Source: CAUPWF01 sp963515125
GTDB lineage: Bacteria; Bacillota; Clostridia; Lachnospirales; Lachnospiraceae
Assembly (NCBI GenBank): GCA_052116865.1
Contig: JBQKKG010000007.1
Location: forward strand, 62,001 to 126,000
Reading direction: 5' to 3'
Length of the DNA stretch: 64,000 nt
The notes under the pieces are model-generated. The model saw nothing but the letters and a program-made list of their open reading frames with translations. It was not told the origin of the DNA and did no database searches. How positions within the stretch are numbered: the first letter of the stretch is position 1; each line of letters starts with the position of its first letter. This document shows, piece by piece, positions 32,984 through 42,086 of the stretch. The position numbers and the translations under genes were made by a program.

Positions 32984-35587
32984 TTAATGTTCCTTTTTAG
33001 ATTCGCAATAAACGAACTTTTTCTTTGCCTGTATTATAAATAAATTACTAAATGCTAATGCAACAATTGCGATCATTTGCACTGCATTTAACATGACTAC
33101 TTGAAATGCCTGTCTGAAAACCGGAATCCATAGAACACTCATAAGTAAGCAAACTCCAATTGCAAATGCTCCCAATAGCGCCTTGTTATTGAAAAAGCGT
33201 GACGAGCCTAATGTTCTATATTGAGACTTACAATTAAATCCATGTACCAATCTACCTAAACAAAGTGTGGCAAACGCCATAGTTCTAGCTGTTGCTACAT
33301 TATCCTGCATACCGATATAAAATGCAATAATAACAGTGACAGCAATAATAGCTCCTTCACAAGCGATCGTTTTTAATATTTGCTTCGTTAGAATGTCCTC
33401 TGATTTCATCCTTGGCTTCTCTTCCATAATCATCTTATCATGTGGCTCCAATCCTAACGCAATTGCTGGCAAGCTATCCGTCAAAAGATTAATGAACAAT
33501 AAGTGTACTGCTGCAAATGGTACTGGTAGTGCAAAGATAGAAGCAATCATCACAACAATAATACCTGCTGTATTCCCTGATAACAAAAATTGTAATGCTC
33601 TTTGAATATTCGCATATAAATTACGCCCATACTCTACCGCTTTTACTATAGTAGCAAAATTATCATCTGCCAAAACCATATCTGCACTTTCTTTTGCAAC
33701 TTCGCTTCCCGTGATGCCCATTGCCACACCAATATCCGCCTGTTTTAAAGCTGGTGCATCATTCACTCCGTCTCCAGTCATTGATACAATATAATTTAGT
33801 CTTTGCCATGTCTTTACGATTCTGATCTTATGCTCAGGACTTACACGCGCATACACTGCAACTTGAGGTACTAACTCTTCTAATTCTTTAACTGTTAAGT
33901 GTTCGATATCAGCACCCTCAATCGCTTTGTCACCTTCTTCTAGAATCCCGATATCCTTTGCAATTGCTGCAGCTGTCAATAGGTGGTCTCCAGTTATCAT
34001 AACTGGTCTGATTCCAGCCTTTTTACAGGTAGCCACTGCCTCAAAAGCTTCTTCCCTTGGAGGATCCTGCATCGCAATCAACCCTATAAAAGTATAGGAA
34101 TTTTCGTAACTTTCATCTATTTCAGCTGTCTCTAGGCACCTTTCGCAAATCGCCAGTACGCGAAGTCCTGACTCTGAAAATGCTTGATTTCCCCGTCTGA
34201 TTTTTTCCTTGTCCTCATCATTAATGTCTCTGATTCCATCAGACATTTGAATGTTATGAATAAGGGGTAACAGTACATCCACTGCACCTTTGGAAATCAT
34301 TTTATAATTGGACTCGTGCATAATGACAATAGACATGATTTTACGATCGGAATCAAATGGGATCTCACTCACACGCTTTTCGTTTGCTTCCTTAGAATTC
34401 TCTACCTCTTTATCACTGGCAAATACTAACAGTGCCGTCTCTGTGGGATCCCCTACTTCCTTTCCATCTACACGGATTGCATCATTACATAAGATACTAT
34501 CTATTACTAATTGTTTCCCCAACTCTGATAGTGGTTGATCTTTGGTTTGCGTATTACCATCTACATATATTCTTTGTACAGTCATCTTATTCTGCGTTAG
34601 CGTTCCCGTTTTATCCGAACAAATAACCGATACACTTCCTAACGCTTCTACCGCTTGAAGCTTTCGGATAATAGCATGTTCTTTTGCTAGCGTCTGTGTT
34701 CCCATAGACAACATAATCGTAATAATAGAACTCAATGCTTCTGGAATGGCCGCTACAGCCAACGCAACTGCAAAGATAAAAGCATCGACAAATGCTTCTC
34801 CTCTCCACATGCTCAATCCAAATACCACCGCACAAATTCCAATAATAATATAAGAAAGAGTTTTTCCCAAACGATCCAGGGTCACTTGTAATGGTGTCTT
34901 TTTCTCTGCTGTCGCATTTAGAAGACCCGCAATTTCGCCTAACTGTGTCTGCATACCAATGTCCGTTACTATATAACTTCCTCGACCATATGTTACATAG
35001 CTCCCAGCAAAGACCATATTACAGCGATCCCCTAGTGGTGTTTCTTCATATAAGATTTTATCTTCTTTTTCTACTGGTACACTTTCACCAGTCAACGAAC
35101 TTTCATCTACTTTTAAATTTTTATTTACAATAATTCGCCCATCTGCACATACATAATTCCCAGCCTCCAGCATAACAACATCACCAACCGTTACTTGTTC
35201 TGGTGCTAAAATTATAGTCTCACCATTACGCACTACCTGTATGTTTGGTGTTGCAAGGGACTTTAAACTTTTCAGAGAGGCCTCCGCTTTCACGGTCTGA
35301 TAAGTGCCTAATATTGCATTAATTGTGATAACCACAACAATGACAATTGCACTTTCTAAATCTCCTAGTATTCCAGATATAAATGCTGAAATAATAAGTA
35401 TGATAACTAAGAAGTCACAAAATTGATCTACAAATATTCGTAAAAGACTTTTTCCCTTTTTTTCTTCTAATTGGTTCGGTCCATACTCGGTCAGTCTTTT
35501 TTCTGCTTCTTCACTACTAATCCCCTTCACCGTTGTCTGTAACTGTTCCAGTACCTCGGCTTTTGTATTTTGATATATCTCTTTCAT
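32984..35587 (-). CDS. Calcium-transporting P-type ATPase
   Basis: An 867-residue P2-type ATPase. In order: a cation-ATPase N-terminal domain (EVLEQLQTTVKGISSEEAEKR), membrane helices M1-M2, the actuator motif LTGESVPV, the M4 ion-site segment VAAIPEALSSI, the phosphorylation site CSDKTGTLTQNK, the nucleotide domain, the hinge MTGDGVNDAPALK, and helices M5-M10. The PEAL and M6 NLLTDSLPA patterns fit calcium (SERCA/PMCA-like bacterial) pumps that expel calcium. ATG at 35587 follows AAGGGAGG; the frame start at 35611 is less likely. It lies 27 bases after the Na/Pi cotransporter gene, so they may be co-transcribed. Confidence 0.93.
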   Translation of the reverse strand: MKEIYQNTKAEVLEQLQTTVKGISSEEAEKRLTEYGPNQLEEKKGKSLLRIFVDQFCDFLVIILIISAFISGILGDLESAIVIVVVITINAILGTYQTVKAEASLKSLKSLATPNIQVVRNGETIILAPEQVTVGDVVMLEAGNYVCADGRIIVNKNLKVDESSLTGESVPVEKEDKILYEETPLGDRCNMVFAGSYVTYGRGSYIVTDIGMQTQLGEIAGLLNATAEKKTPLQVTLDRLGKTLSYIIIGICAVVFGLSMWRGEAFVDAFIFAVALAVAAIPEALSSIITIMLSMGTQTLAKEHAIIRKLQAVEALGSVSVICSDKTGTLTQNKMTVQRIYVDGNTQTKDQPLSELGKQLVIDSILCNDAIRVDGKEVGDPTETALLVFASDKEVENSKEANEKRVSEIPFDSDRKIMSIVIMHESNYKMISKGAVDVLLPLIHNIQMSDGIRDINDEDKEKIRRGNQAFSESGLRVLAICERCLETAEIDESYENSYTFIGLIAMQDPPREEAFEAVATCKKAGIRPVMITGDHLLTAAAIAKDIGILEEGDKAIEGADIEHLTVKELEELVPQVAVYARVSPEHKIRIVKTWQRLNYIVSMTGDGVNDAPALKQADIGVAMGITGSEVAKESADMVLADDNFATIVKAVEYGRNLYANIQRALQFLLSGNTAGIIVVMIASIFALPVPFAAVHLLFINLLTDSLPAIALGLEPHDKMIMEEKPRMKSEDILTKQILKTIACEGAIIAVTVIIAFYIGMQDNVATARTMAFATLCLGRLVHGFNCKSQYRTLGSSRFFNNKALLGAFAIGVCLLMSVLWIPVFRQAFQVVMLNAVQMIAIVALAFSNLFIIQAKKKFVYCESKKEH

Positions 35588-35614
35588 AGATACGCCTCCC
35601 TTCTCAAACAATGT

Positions 35615-37270
35615 TTATAAAACTTCTCTTTTTCCAACCGCAATAGAGTGGTAGCTCTCCGCAATATTTAATACATGATCTCCTATACGTTCAAAATCCG
35701 TTAGCATCTCTGAATAAAGTACACTTGTTTCAGCTACGCATCCTCCACTTTTCAATCTGCTCAGCTGTTTCTTACGAAACTGCGCATTTAGCTCATCAGT
35801 CTTTTGCTCCAAGTCTCTTGTTTCCTCCAATCGCAACTGATCTAGCATCCCATTTGGCAACTCAATAGACTCTAATAATTGAAGGGAAACTGTCTTCATT
35901 ACTTTCACCTCTTTGATCGCCTCCTTAGATAACTCTAGTTTTTTATGATGCAATGATTTTGCATACCCCGCAATATTCATTGCATGATCTCCCACGCGTT
36001 CAAAATTTCCAATAATACCATAATAAGCTGTGATTTCTAAGGACTCTTGTTCCGTCATTGGCATAGTAGCTACTTGTCCAATACAAACGGATATCTTTGC
36101 ATTCATATAATCTAAGTATTCTTCTTGTTCTACAATCTTCTGATACATTTCCTCATGATAATTTTTTACAATATCAAAGCTATTATTAATATTCTTCCAT
36201 GCAAACCTATGCATTCGTTGTATTTCCAATCCTATTTGTGTAAGTGTCACTGTCACCTGACCTAATTTATGATATGCCCTTGGATCAATTGGCGTAATAA
36301 ACTCTAATTGTTGTACTTCATCCGCTTCCTCCTTCTTCCCTGGAAGAATTTTGGTAGCTATTTTAACCATATAGTTTCCAAATGGCAATAGTAGTAACGT
36401 AGTGACTACATTAAATAGAGTATGCATATTTGCAACCTGAGCAATTGGATTATTTGGCGAAAAATTTTCTACTATCATAGATAGTGGAGTTGTTAAACAC
36501 AAGAATGTGAATACAAGGGTTCCAAATATATTAAACATTAAATGAATAATCGTGGTTCTCTTAGCCGCTGTTTTTGCTCCAATTGCCGCCAGAACTGCTG
36601 TAATACATGTTCCAATATTTTGCCCAAACAAAACGAACACTGCATGGGAAAAACCAAGTACATGGTTGCCAACCAATGCCTGTAGTATTCCAACAGAGGC
36701 AGAAGATGATTGAATAACTGCTGTAAATATTGCTCCAGCTAATATTCCGACAAAAGGAGAATCAAAGTTAGAAATAACAGAAATGAATTGTGGTGAATTT
36801 TGTAATGATGCCATGGAATTTCCCATCATCTCCATTCCCACAAAAAGTATACCTAATCCCGCAATAATTTCTCCTATGTAATGTATCCTTTGCTTCTTTG
36901 CAAACATAACAATCGCAACCCCTACAAAAGCAATAACTGGGGCAATTGCCCCAATATCCATTGCTATTAATTGTCCTGTAATTGTAGTTCCGATATTAGC
37001 ACCCATGATGATCCAAACTGCCTGATTTAATGTCATTAAACCAGAGTTAACAAATCCAACCACCATAACGGTTGTCGCTGATGACGATTGAATAATTGCC
37101 GTTATTATTGCACCTACCAGAACTCCTTTGAACCGATTCGAAGTAAAGCGTTCCAACAAGGCTTTCATCTTATCCGCTGCCGCACCTTCTAACCCACTAC
37201 TCATCTCTTGCATACCGTATAAGAAAAGCGCAAGTCCTCCAATCAACATTAATATCTCATCTGTTTTCAT
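35615..37270 (-). CDS. Na/Pi-cotransporter family protein with PhoU-like tail
   Basis: A 551-residue protein. Residues 1-310 hold two NptA-type repeats, each with the QSSSA(T/S) signature (AIIQSSSATTVMVVGFV and AVIQSSSASVGILQAL) found in sodium-phosphate cotransporters. The C-terminal part from about 345 is a PhoU-like helical domain (YYGIIGNFERVGDHAMNIA, DFERIGDHVLNIAE). It probably imports phosphate with sodium. It starts six bases after secDF and precedes the calcium ATPase; the three genes may share a transcript. Confidence 0.92.
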   Translation of the reverse strand: MKTDEILMLIGGLALFLYGMQEMSSGLEGAAADKMKALLERFTSNRFKGVLVGAIITAIIQSSSATTVMVVGFVNSGLMTLNQAVWIIMGANIGTTITGQLIAMDIGAIAPVIAFVGVAIVMFAKKQRIHYIGEIIAGLGILFVGMEMMGNSMASLQNSPQFISVISNFDSPFVGILAGAIFTAVIQSSSASVGILQALVGNHVLGFSHAVFVLFGQNIGTCITAVLAAIGAKTAAKRTTIIHLMFNIFGTLVFTFLCLTTPLSMIVENFSPNNPIAQVANMHTLFNVVTTLLLLPFGNYMVKIATKILPGKKEEADEVQQLEFITPIDPRAYHKLGQVTVTLTQIGLEIQRMHRFAWKNINNSFDIVKNYHEEMYQKIVEQEEYLDYMNAKISVCIGQVATMPMTEQESLEITAYYGIIGNFERVGDHAMNIAGYAKSLHHKKLELSKEAIKEVKVMKTVSLQLLESIELPNGMLDQLRLEETRDLEQKTDELNAQFRKKQLSRLKSGGCVAETSVLYSEMLTDFERIGDHVLNIAESYHSIAVGKREVL

Positions 37271-37276
37271 AAATGA

Positions 37277-39439
37277 TTATTTCCCTTTCCCTTTATGATC
37301 TTTCCAAATAGACCAAATTGGCCCAGCAATACAAATGGTCGAATAGCACCCACATACCATACCAACTAACATAGGCACTGCGAATACAATAATGGAATCT
37401 ATTCCATATACTAACGCGAAGATACATACAATTAAAATACACATTACTGTGGTAAATGCTGTATTAATCGTTCTTCCTAGCGTCTCAGTAATACTGATAT
37501 CCACTAATTCTCCTGCTAACCATTTCTTTTTAGAATTCCTAATATTTTCACGAATTCGATCATACAATACAATGGTATCATTAATAGAGTATCCTATAAT
37601 CGTAAGTGTAACCGCAACAAATGCGTCATTGAGTGGAATCTTAAAGACACCAAAGACAATAAATACCATCAGTACATCGTGTAACAATGCTATAATTGCA
37701 GAAATCCCTGCGGACAACCCTGACAACACTTTAAATCGAATCCAAACATAAATCACAATAAATACCGCCGATAATACAATAGCTAATATAGAATTATGTA
37801 AGGCTTTTGCACCAATATATGGTTCTACAACATAAGTCTCCGCCAATTCATACTTTGCATCTGAAAGTTTGTTTAGTTCTTCTCCTACCTTCTGCTGATC
37901 CCCTGGATCGATTCCCTGATTCCCGGCTAGTGTAAGTACCAATTTTTTATTTCCAGTGACCCCGTCTTCTGATAATTGTACGTTTGTTGGTCTTCCCAGA
38001 ATCTCTTCTACTTTATTATCAATACTACTGCTATCTACATTTCCTTCATAATTATACTTTAAGATAACTCCACCAGTAAATTGTGTATCTAAGCGGATAC
38101 CATTGGTAAAACTAATAATCAATCCAATCGTAAGAACGCTGGCTGTCAATCCAAAAATAAGCTTTCTCTTATGAGAAAATGCAATGATTTTCTTTTCTTT
38201 TTTCTGCCGAAACATTTTATTTTGATTGAATTTTGGATATAGTATGATAGACTGTAGCATTTTTCTCGATACAAATACACCTACCCCTATATTAATCAAA
38301 ACGCCAGTCAATAGCGTATAGCCAAAGCTCAACATTGTTCCAGAACCAAATATCATCAATATGATAGCAACAATTGCACTGGTAATATTGCCATCTATTA
38401 CGGAAGAAAATGCATGCGCATAGCCTTTTTTAACTGCTGTTTTTATACTCTTTGTTGATTTCAGTTCTTCGCTAATTCTTTCACTGGTAATAACATTGGC
38501 ATCTACTGCCATTCCTAGGGAAAGTATTAATCCTGCAATTCCTGGTAATGTTAATGTAAATTGTGGGACTGATAATGCCAATAATTGTAAGGACATTTGC
38601 AAAATAAGTGTCATACAACTAATAATTCCTGGTAATTTATAATAGACGATCATAAATAGACATACTAGAATAAATGCTAGAATTCCCGCCATAACCATAG
38701 CTCTTAAAGCATAATTGCCAAGTGTTGGGCTAATCGTGTTATAGTTGGTCGTTTTTAACGAAAATGGAAGGGAACCTGCATTGATTTTTTCAGATAACGC
38801 CTTCGCCTCATCACTAGAGGACATTCCATTGATTACTGCTTCTCCACCTTCTATTTTATCTTGCACCACTGGATTTGAAATCAGCTCATCATCCATGTAA
38901 ATACCTATTTTTTTCCCTAGTTGTTCTTCCGTGGCCTGTGCAAAATCTTTGGTGCCTTTTTTATTAAATGTCAATGCAACTACGTATTCATTTGTCTTAG
39001 AATCCCTTTGCACCGTACTATTTGTTACTTCTTGGCCTTCTAGCAGTACATCTCCATTTTCATTTTGAAATGTTAATTTAGCAGTTTCACCAAGTTCTAA
39101 AATTGCTTGTTCAGGATTAAAATCTTTTTCATCTGACTTCCATGGGAATCGTACTATGATATTTCCACTTTTTTGATCAACTGTTACTTCTCTATCCAGA
39201 ATATTTTTTGCGTCCAATCTACTCTCTATTACGTTGCGGGCAATTTCTAATTGTGATTTAGTGGGAGCTTTCTGAACTCCTTCTGGCTCAAAGACAGCCT
39301 CAACCCCTCCTCGGATATCAATTCCAAGGCGCATATTCTGAAGCCCCTTTATATCCTTTCCTAAACCAAACAACGCGAGTAGGACAAATGCACAAATAAT
39401 GCCGACTACAATCCAGATACTTCTTTTCTTCGTCTTCAT
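37277..39439 (-). CDS. secDF: Protein translocase subunit SecDF (fused)
   Basis: SecD and SecF are joined in one 720-residue polypeptide, as in Bacillus subtilis. The SecD half has a first membrane helix, a periplasmic-type P1 region (from LGIDIRGGVEAVFEPEG) and five membrane helices with GLILSLGMAVDANVI. The SecF half begins near residue 425 with its own loop (FTGGVILKYNYEG) and helices with DDTIVLYD-like SINDTIVLYDRIREN. The complex uses the ion gradient to pull secreted proteins through SecYEG. The fusion is natural, not an assembly error: both halves are complete and in frame. Confidence 0.96.
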   Translation of the reverse strand: MKTKKRSIWIVVGIICAFVLLALFGLGKDIKGLQNMRLGIDIRGGVEAVFEPEGVQKAPTKSQLEIARNVIESRLDAKNILDREVTVDQKSGNIIVRFPWKSDEKDFNPEQAILELGETAKLTFQNENGDVLLEGQEVTNSTVQRDSKTNEYVVALTFNKKGTKDFAQATEEQLGKKIGIYMDDELISNPVVQDKIEGGEAVINGMSSSDEAKALSEKINAGSLPFSLKTTNYNTISPTLGNYALRAMVMAGILAFILVCLFMIVYYKLPGIISCMTLILQMSLQLLALSVPQFTLTLPGIAGLILSLGMAVDANVITSERISEELKSTKSIKTAVKKGYAHAFSSVIDGNITSAIVAIILMIFGSGTMLSFGYTLLTGVLINIGVGVFVSRKMLQSIILYPKFNQNKMFRQKKEKKIIAFSHKRKLIFGLTASVLTIGLIISFTNGIRLDTQFTGGVILKYNYEGNVDSSSIDNKVEEILGRPTNVQLSEDGVTGNKKLVLTLAGNQGIDPGDQQKVGEELNKLSDAKYELAETYVVEPYIGAKALHNSILAIVLSAVFIVIYVWIRFKVLSGLSAGISAIIALLHDVLMVFIVFGVFKIPLNDAFVAVTLTIIGYSINDTIVLYDRIRENIRNSKKKWLAGELVDISITETLGRTINTAFTTVMCILIVCIFALVYGIDSIIVFAVPMLVGMVCGCYSTICIAGPIWSIWKDHKGKGK

Positions 39440-39529
39440 CGCATAATCCTCCTATGTTTCCTTCCATTATAATCTGATGGATAAAATCAATTTATCATTT
39501 GCATATCATTTACTCAATATTTACAAAGC

Positions 39530-39549
39530 TTTCTTAACACTTTCTTAGC
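39530..39549 (+). promoter_or_regulatory. Direct repeats upstream of the KdpD-like gene
   Basis: TTTCTTAAC at 39530 and TTTCTTAGC at 39541 are repeated at an 11-base interval, the geometry of OmpR/PhoB-family binding sites. They end 11 bases before the -35 box and may be bound by the response regulator encoded two genes on. Confidence 0.5.
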
Positions 39550-39559
39550 AAGATTTCTA

Positions 39560-39588
39560 TTGGTCATTTGTCTGGAAGTATGTATAAT
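39560..39588 (+). promoter_or_regulatory. Predicted promoter of the KdpD/KdpE-like operon
   Basis: TTGGTC (39560-39565), a 17-base spacer and TATAAT (39583-39588) lie about 25 bases before the TTG start. Confidence 0.65.
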
Positions 39589-39613
39589 AGAGACAGAAAA
39601 CGAGGTGAATAAA

Positions 39614-40708
39614 TTGAAACATGTTTCCTTTAAACAACATACAAAAACAGTGGATATACTGATTACAGGTACATTATTACTAGTTGCTACACTTATTTCT
39701 TATCTTTGTTACCACGTACTTCCTGGCAATACTGTGAATGTGGCATTGGCTTATATCTTAGCTTTACTATTAATTGCTCAGATGACCTCCGGGTATGCCC
39801 TTGGTATCATAGCCTCCGTGATCTGCGTGATTTGTGTCAATTTTTTATTTACATATCCATATTACTCTTTAAATTTCACATTATCAGGATACCCAATTGC
39901 CTTTGTATTAATGTTAGCCATTTCCTTACTAACAAGTACTACTACCACACATTTGAAGCGCCAGGCAATGATCATTTCTGAACGCGAAAAATTGCTGATG
40001 GAAGCAGAGAAAGAAAAAATACGTGCCAATCTTCTAAGAGCTGTATCTCATGATTTGCGCACTCCTTTAACTAGTATTATTGGTTCTAGTTCTACTTATT
40101 TGGAGAATGAGAGTATTTTAAAAAAAAATGAAAAAAAAGATTTAGTAAAGCACATATATGAAGATTCCAATTGGTTACTTAATATGGTAGAAAACCTTTT
40201 ATCAGTTACCCGAATCAATAGTGATTCTACTTCCGTTACAAAGTCATTAGAGCCTGTAGAGGAAGTACTGGCAGAATCTGTACATCGTTTAAAAAAACGA
40301 CTTCCTAATGCTCAAATTACCGTAGATGTTCCCTCTGAGCTTTTAATGATACCAATGGATGCCGTTTTAATAGAACAAGTTTTAATTAACTTATTAGAAA
40401 ATGCTGTGATTCATTCTTACAGTAAAAAACCCATTGAATGTACGGTAACCTTTGATCGGCTATTCGTGTACTTCCACATCCGGGATTTTGGTATTGGGAT
40501 ACCCGAAGACAAAATCGATTCATTGTTTGATGCATCTACCGTGTTAGATGAATATGTTACCGATGGTCGAAGGGGTATGGGCATTGGTTTATCCATTTGC
40601 AAGACAATTGTTATTGTACATGGGGGTATCATCAAAGCTAAAAATCATTCAGATGGTGCTGAATTTGTCTTTACACTTCCAAAGGAGGAGTATGTGTATG
40701 AAAGCTAA
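39614..40708 (+). CDS. Sensor histidine kinase, KdpD C-terminal-like
   Basis: A 364-residue kinase with four membrane segments of the DUF4118 type (about 12-110), HisKA with AVSHDLRTPLTSIIGSS (about 140-156) and an ATPase domain with LENAVIH, DFGIGIPEDK and GRRGMGIGLSICK. This is the KdpD plan without its N-terminal turgor-sensing KdpD and USP domains. I set the start at TTG 39614, preceded by GAGGTGAAT; a longer frame from ATG 39560 overlaps the promoter. It overlaps the response regulator gene by 11 bases. No kdpFABC potassium pump lies in the window, so the target is unknown. Confidence 0.9.
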   Translation: MKHVSFKQHTKTVDILITGTLLLVATLISYLCYHVLPGNTVNVALAYILALLLIAQMTSGYALGIIASVICVICVNFLFTYPYYSLNFTLSGYPIAFVLMLAISLLTSTTTTHLKRQAMIISEREKLLMEAEKEKIRANLLRAVSHDLRTPLTSIIGSSSTYLENESILKKNEKKDLVKHIYEDSNWLLNMVENLLSVTRINSDSTSVTKSLEPVEEVLAESVHRLKKRLPNAQITVDVPSELLMIPMDAVLIEQVLINLLENAVIHSYSKKPIECTVTFDRLFVYFHIRDFGIGIPEDKIDSLFDASTVLDEYVTDGRRGMGIGLSICKTIVIVHGGIIKAKNHSDGAEFVFTLPKEEYVYES

Positions 40709-41408
40709 AATCCTAGTCTTACTGATTGAAGATGAAAAGAATATTAGTAACTTTATTACTACCACATTATCATCCCATAACTATAAGGTAGAAACTGCCT
40801 TTACAGCAAAAGAGGGGTTATCGCTTATTAGTTCCAAATGTCCAGAAATTGTCTTACTTGATCTAGGTCTTCCTGATATGGATGGTCTTGAAATTATAAA
40901 GGAAGTACGGACCTGGGCAAGTATACCAATTATTGTAATATCAGCACGGACACAAGAGCGTGAAAAAGTGACCGCTCTAGACTATGGTGCAGATGATTAT
41001 ATTACAAAACCTTTTGGAACCTCTGAATTATTGGCACGCATGCGGACCGCCTTAAGACATAGTAATAAACTCAATAGTGCTGCCATGCTCTACCAACGTC
41101 CATACGAAGCAGATGGACTACGAATTGATTTTGAAAAACATCTTACTACCATACACGGTGAAGAAATACATCTAACACAGATAGAATTTAAAATTTTAGC
41201 GTTATTAGCGAAAAATTCAGGTAAGGTAATGACCTATGACTCTATTATGATTCATATTTGGGGACCATACTCTGATAATAATAATCGAATTTTACGTGTC
41301 AACATGGCAAACATAAGGCGGAAGATAGAAGAAAACCCAGCAGAACCGAACTATATCTTTACTGAGATAGGAATCGGGTATAGAATGATAGAAGACGAAG
41401 GTGCTTAA
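40698..41408 (+). CDS. OmpR/KdpE-family response regulator
   Basis: A 236-residue regulator: a receiver domain (about 1-125, acidic pocket LLIEDEKN, phospho-acceptor Asp in VLLDLGLPDMDG, Lys in YITKPF) and a winged-helix output domain (LTQIEFKILALLAKNSGKVM, RVNMANIRRKIE). The pair of ATGs at 40692 and 40698 share the site AAGGAGG; I prefer 40698 by spacing. It overlaps the kinase gene, so the two are translated together and form a cognate pair. The direct repeats at 39530-39549 are candidate binding sites. Confidence 0.93.
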   Translation: MKAKILVLLIEDEKNISNFITTTLSSHNYKVETAFTAKEGLSLISSKCPEIVLLDLGLPDMDGLEIIKEVRTWASIPIIVISARTQEREKVTALDYGADDYITKPFGTSELLARMRTALRHSNKLNSAAMLYQRPYEADGLRIDFEKHLTTIHGEEIHLTQIEFKILALLAKNSGKVMTYDSIMIHIWGPYSDNNNRILRVNMANIRRKIEENPAEPNYIFTEIGIGYRMIEDEGA

Positions 41409-41455
41409 GATTCCTTCTCACTTTTACAAAGGAAAATTAAACAAGGAGTTTTTAT

Positions 41456-42037
41456 ATGGATCATAACAAAAATGAGATATTACATCCCATCATTCTTGCA
41501 TCTGCATCGCCACGCAGAAAAGAGTTATTAGAACAAATTGGGCTAGACATTATCATCATGCCTAGCCAGAAAGAAGAGGTGATTACATCTAGTATTCCCT
41601 CTGAAATCGTATTAGAATTATCATACCAAAAGGCAAAGGACATCTGCGATAAGATTTCCTATGATGCTACAATTATAGGCGCCGATACAATTGTAACTTA
41701 TCAAGATTCTATTCTTGGTAAACCAAAGGACGAAACACATGCCTTTTCGATGTTAAAAATGTTGCAGGGACGCACTCATACTGTATACACCGGAGTTACC
41801 ATCATATCTAAAAAAGATGCCTCCAAGACAGTACATTCTTTTGTGGAATCAACTGCAGTTACCTGTTATCCAATGACTGATGCAGAAATCTACCAATATA
41901 TTTCCACGGGTGACCCAATGGATAAGGCCGGTTCCTATGGAATACAGGGCATATTTGCAAAACATATTCAGAAGATTCAAGGAGATTATAACAATGTAGT
42001 GGGATTACCACTCGGACGCTTATACCAAGAACTGTAA
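41456..42037 (+). CDS. maf: Maf-family nucleoside triphosphate pyrophosphatase
   Basis: A 193-residue Maf protein that removes non-canonical or excess nucleotides by splitting NTPs to NMP and pyrophosphate. The opening ILASASPRRKELLEQIGL is the family signature, followed by IIGADTIVTYQDSILGKP and DKAGSYGIQGIFAKHIQKI. Overexpression in Bacillus blocks septation, hence the old name. It follows the response regulator by about 48 bases. Its stop codon lies inside palindrome copy 4. Confidence 0.95.
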   Translation: MDHNKNEILHPIILASASPRRKELLEQIGLDIIIMPSQKEEVITSSIPSEIVLELSYQKAKDICDKISYDATIIGADTIVTYQDSILGKPKDETHAFSMLKMLQGRTHTVYTGVTIISKKDASKTVHSFVESTAVTCYPMTDAEIYQYISTGDPMDKAGSYGIQGIFAKHIQKIQGDYNNVVGLPLGRLYQEL

Positions 42038-42086
42038 GATGGGGACGGGGGCAATGTAACATTGCCCCCGTCCCCATCTTACAGTT
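42030..42086. repeat. GC-rich palindromic repeat, copy 4
   Basis: The longest copy, 57 bases, with arms extended to AACTGTAAGAT and its complement. It lies between convergent genes: the maf stop (42035-42037) is within its left arm and the symporter stop (42087-42089) directly abuts its right arm. It probably terminates both. Confidence 0.95.

Noticed and set aside
37277..39439. SecDF fusion as a frameshift or assembly artefact
   Set aside because: Natural SecDF fusions occur in Bacillus and Clostridia and both halves are complete.
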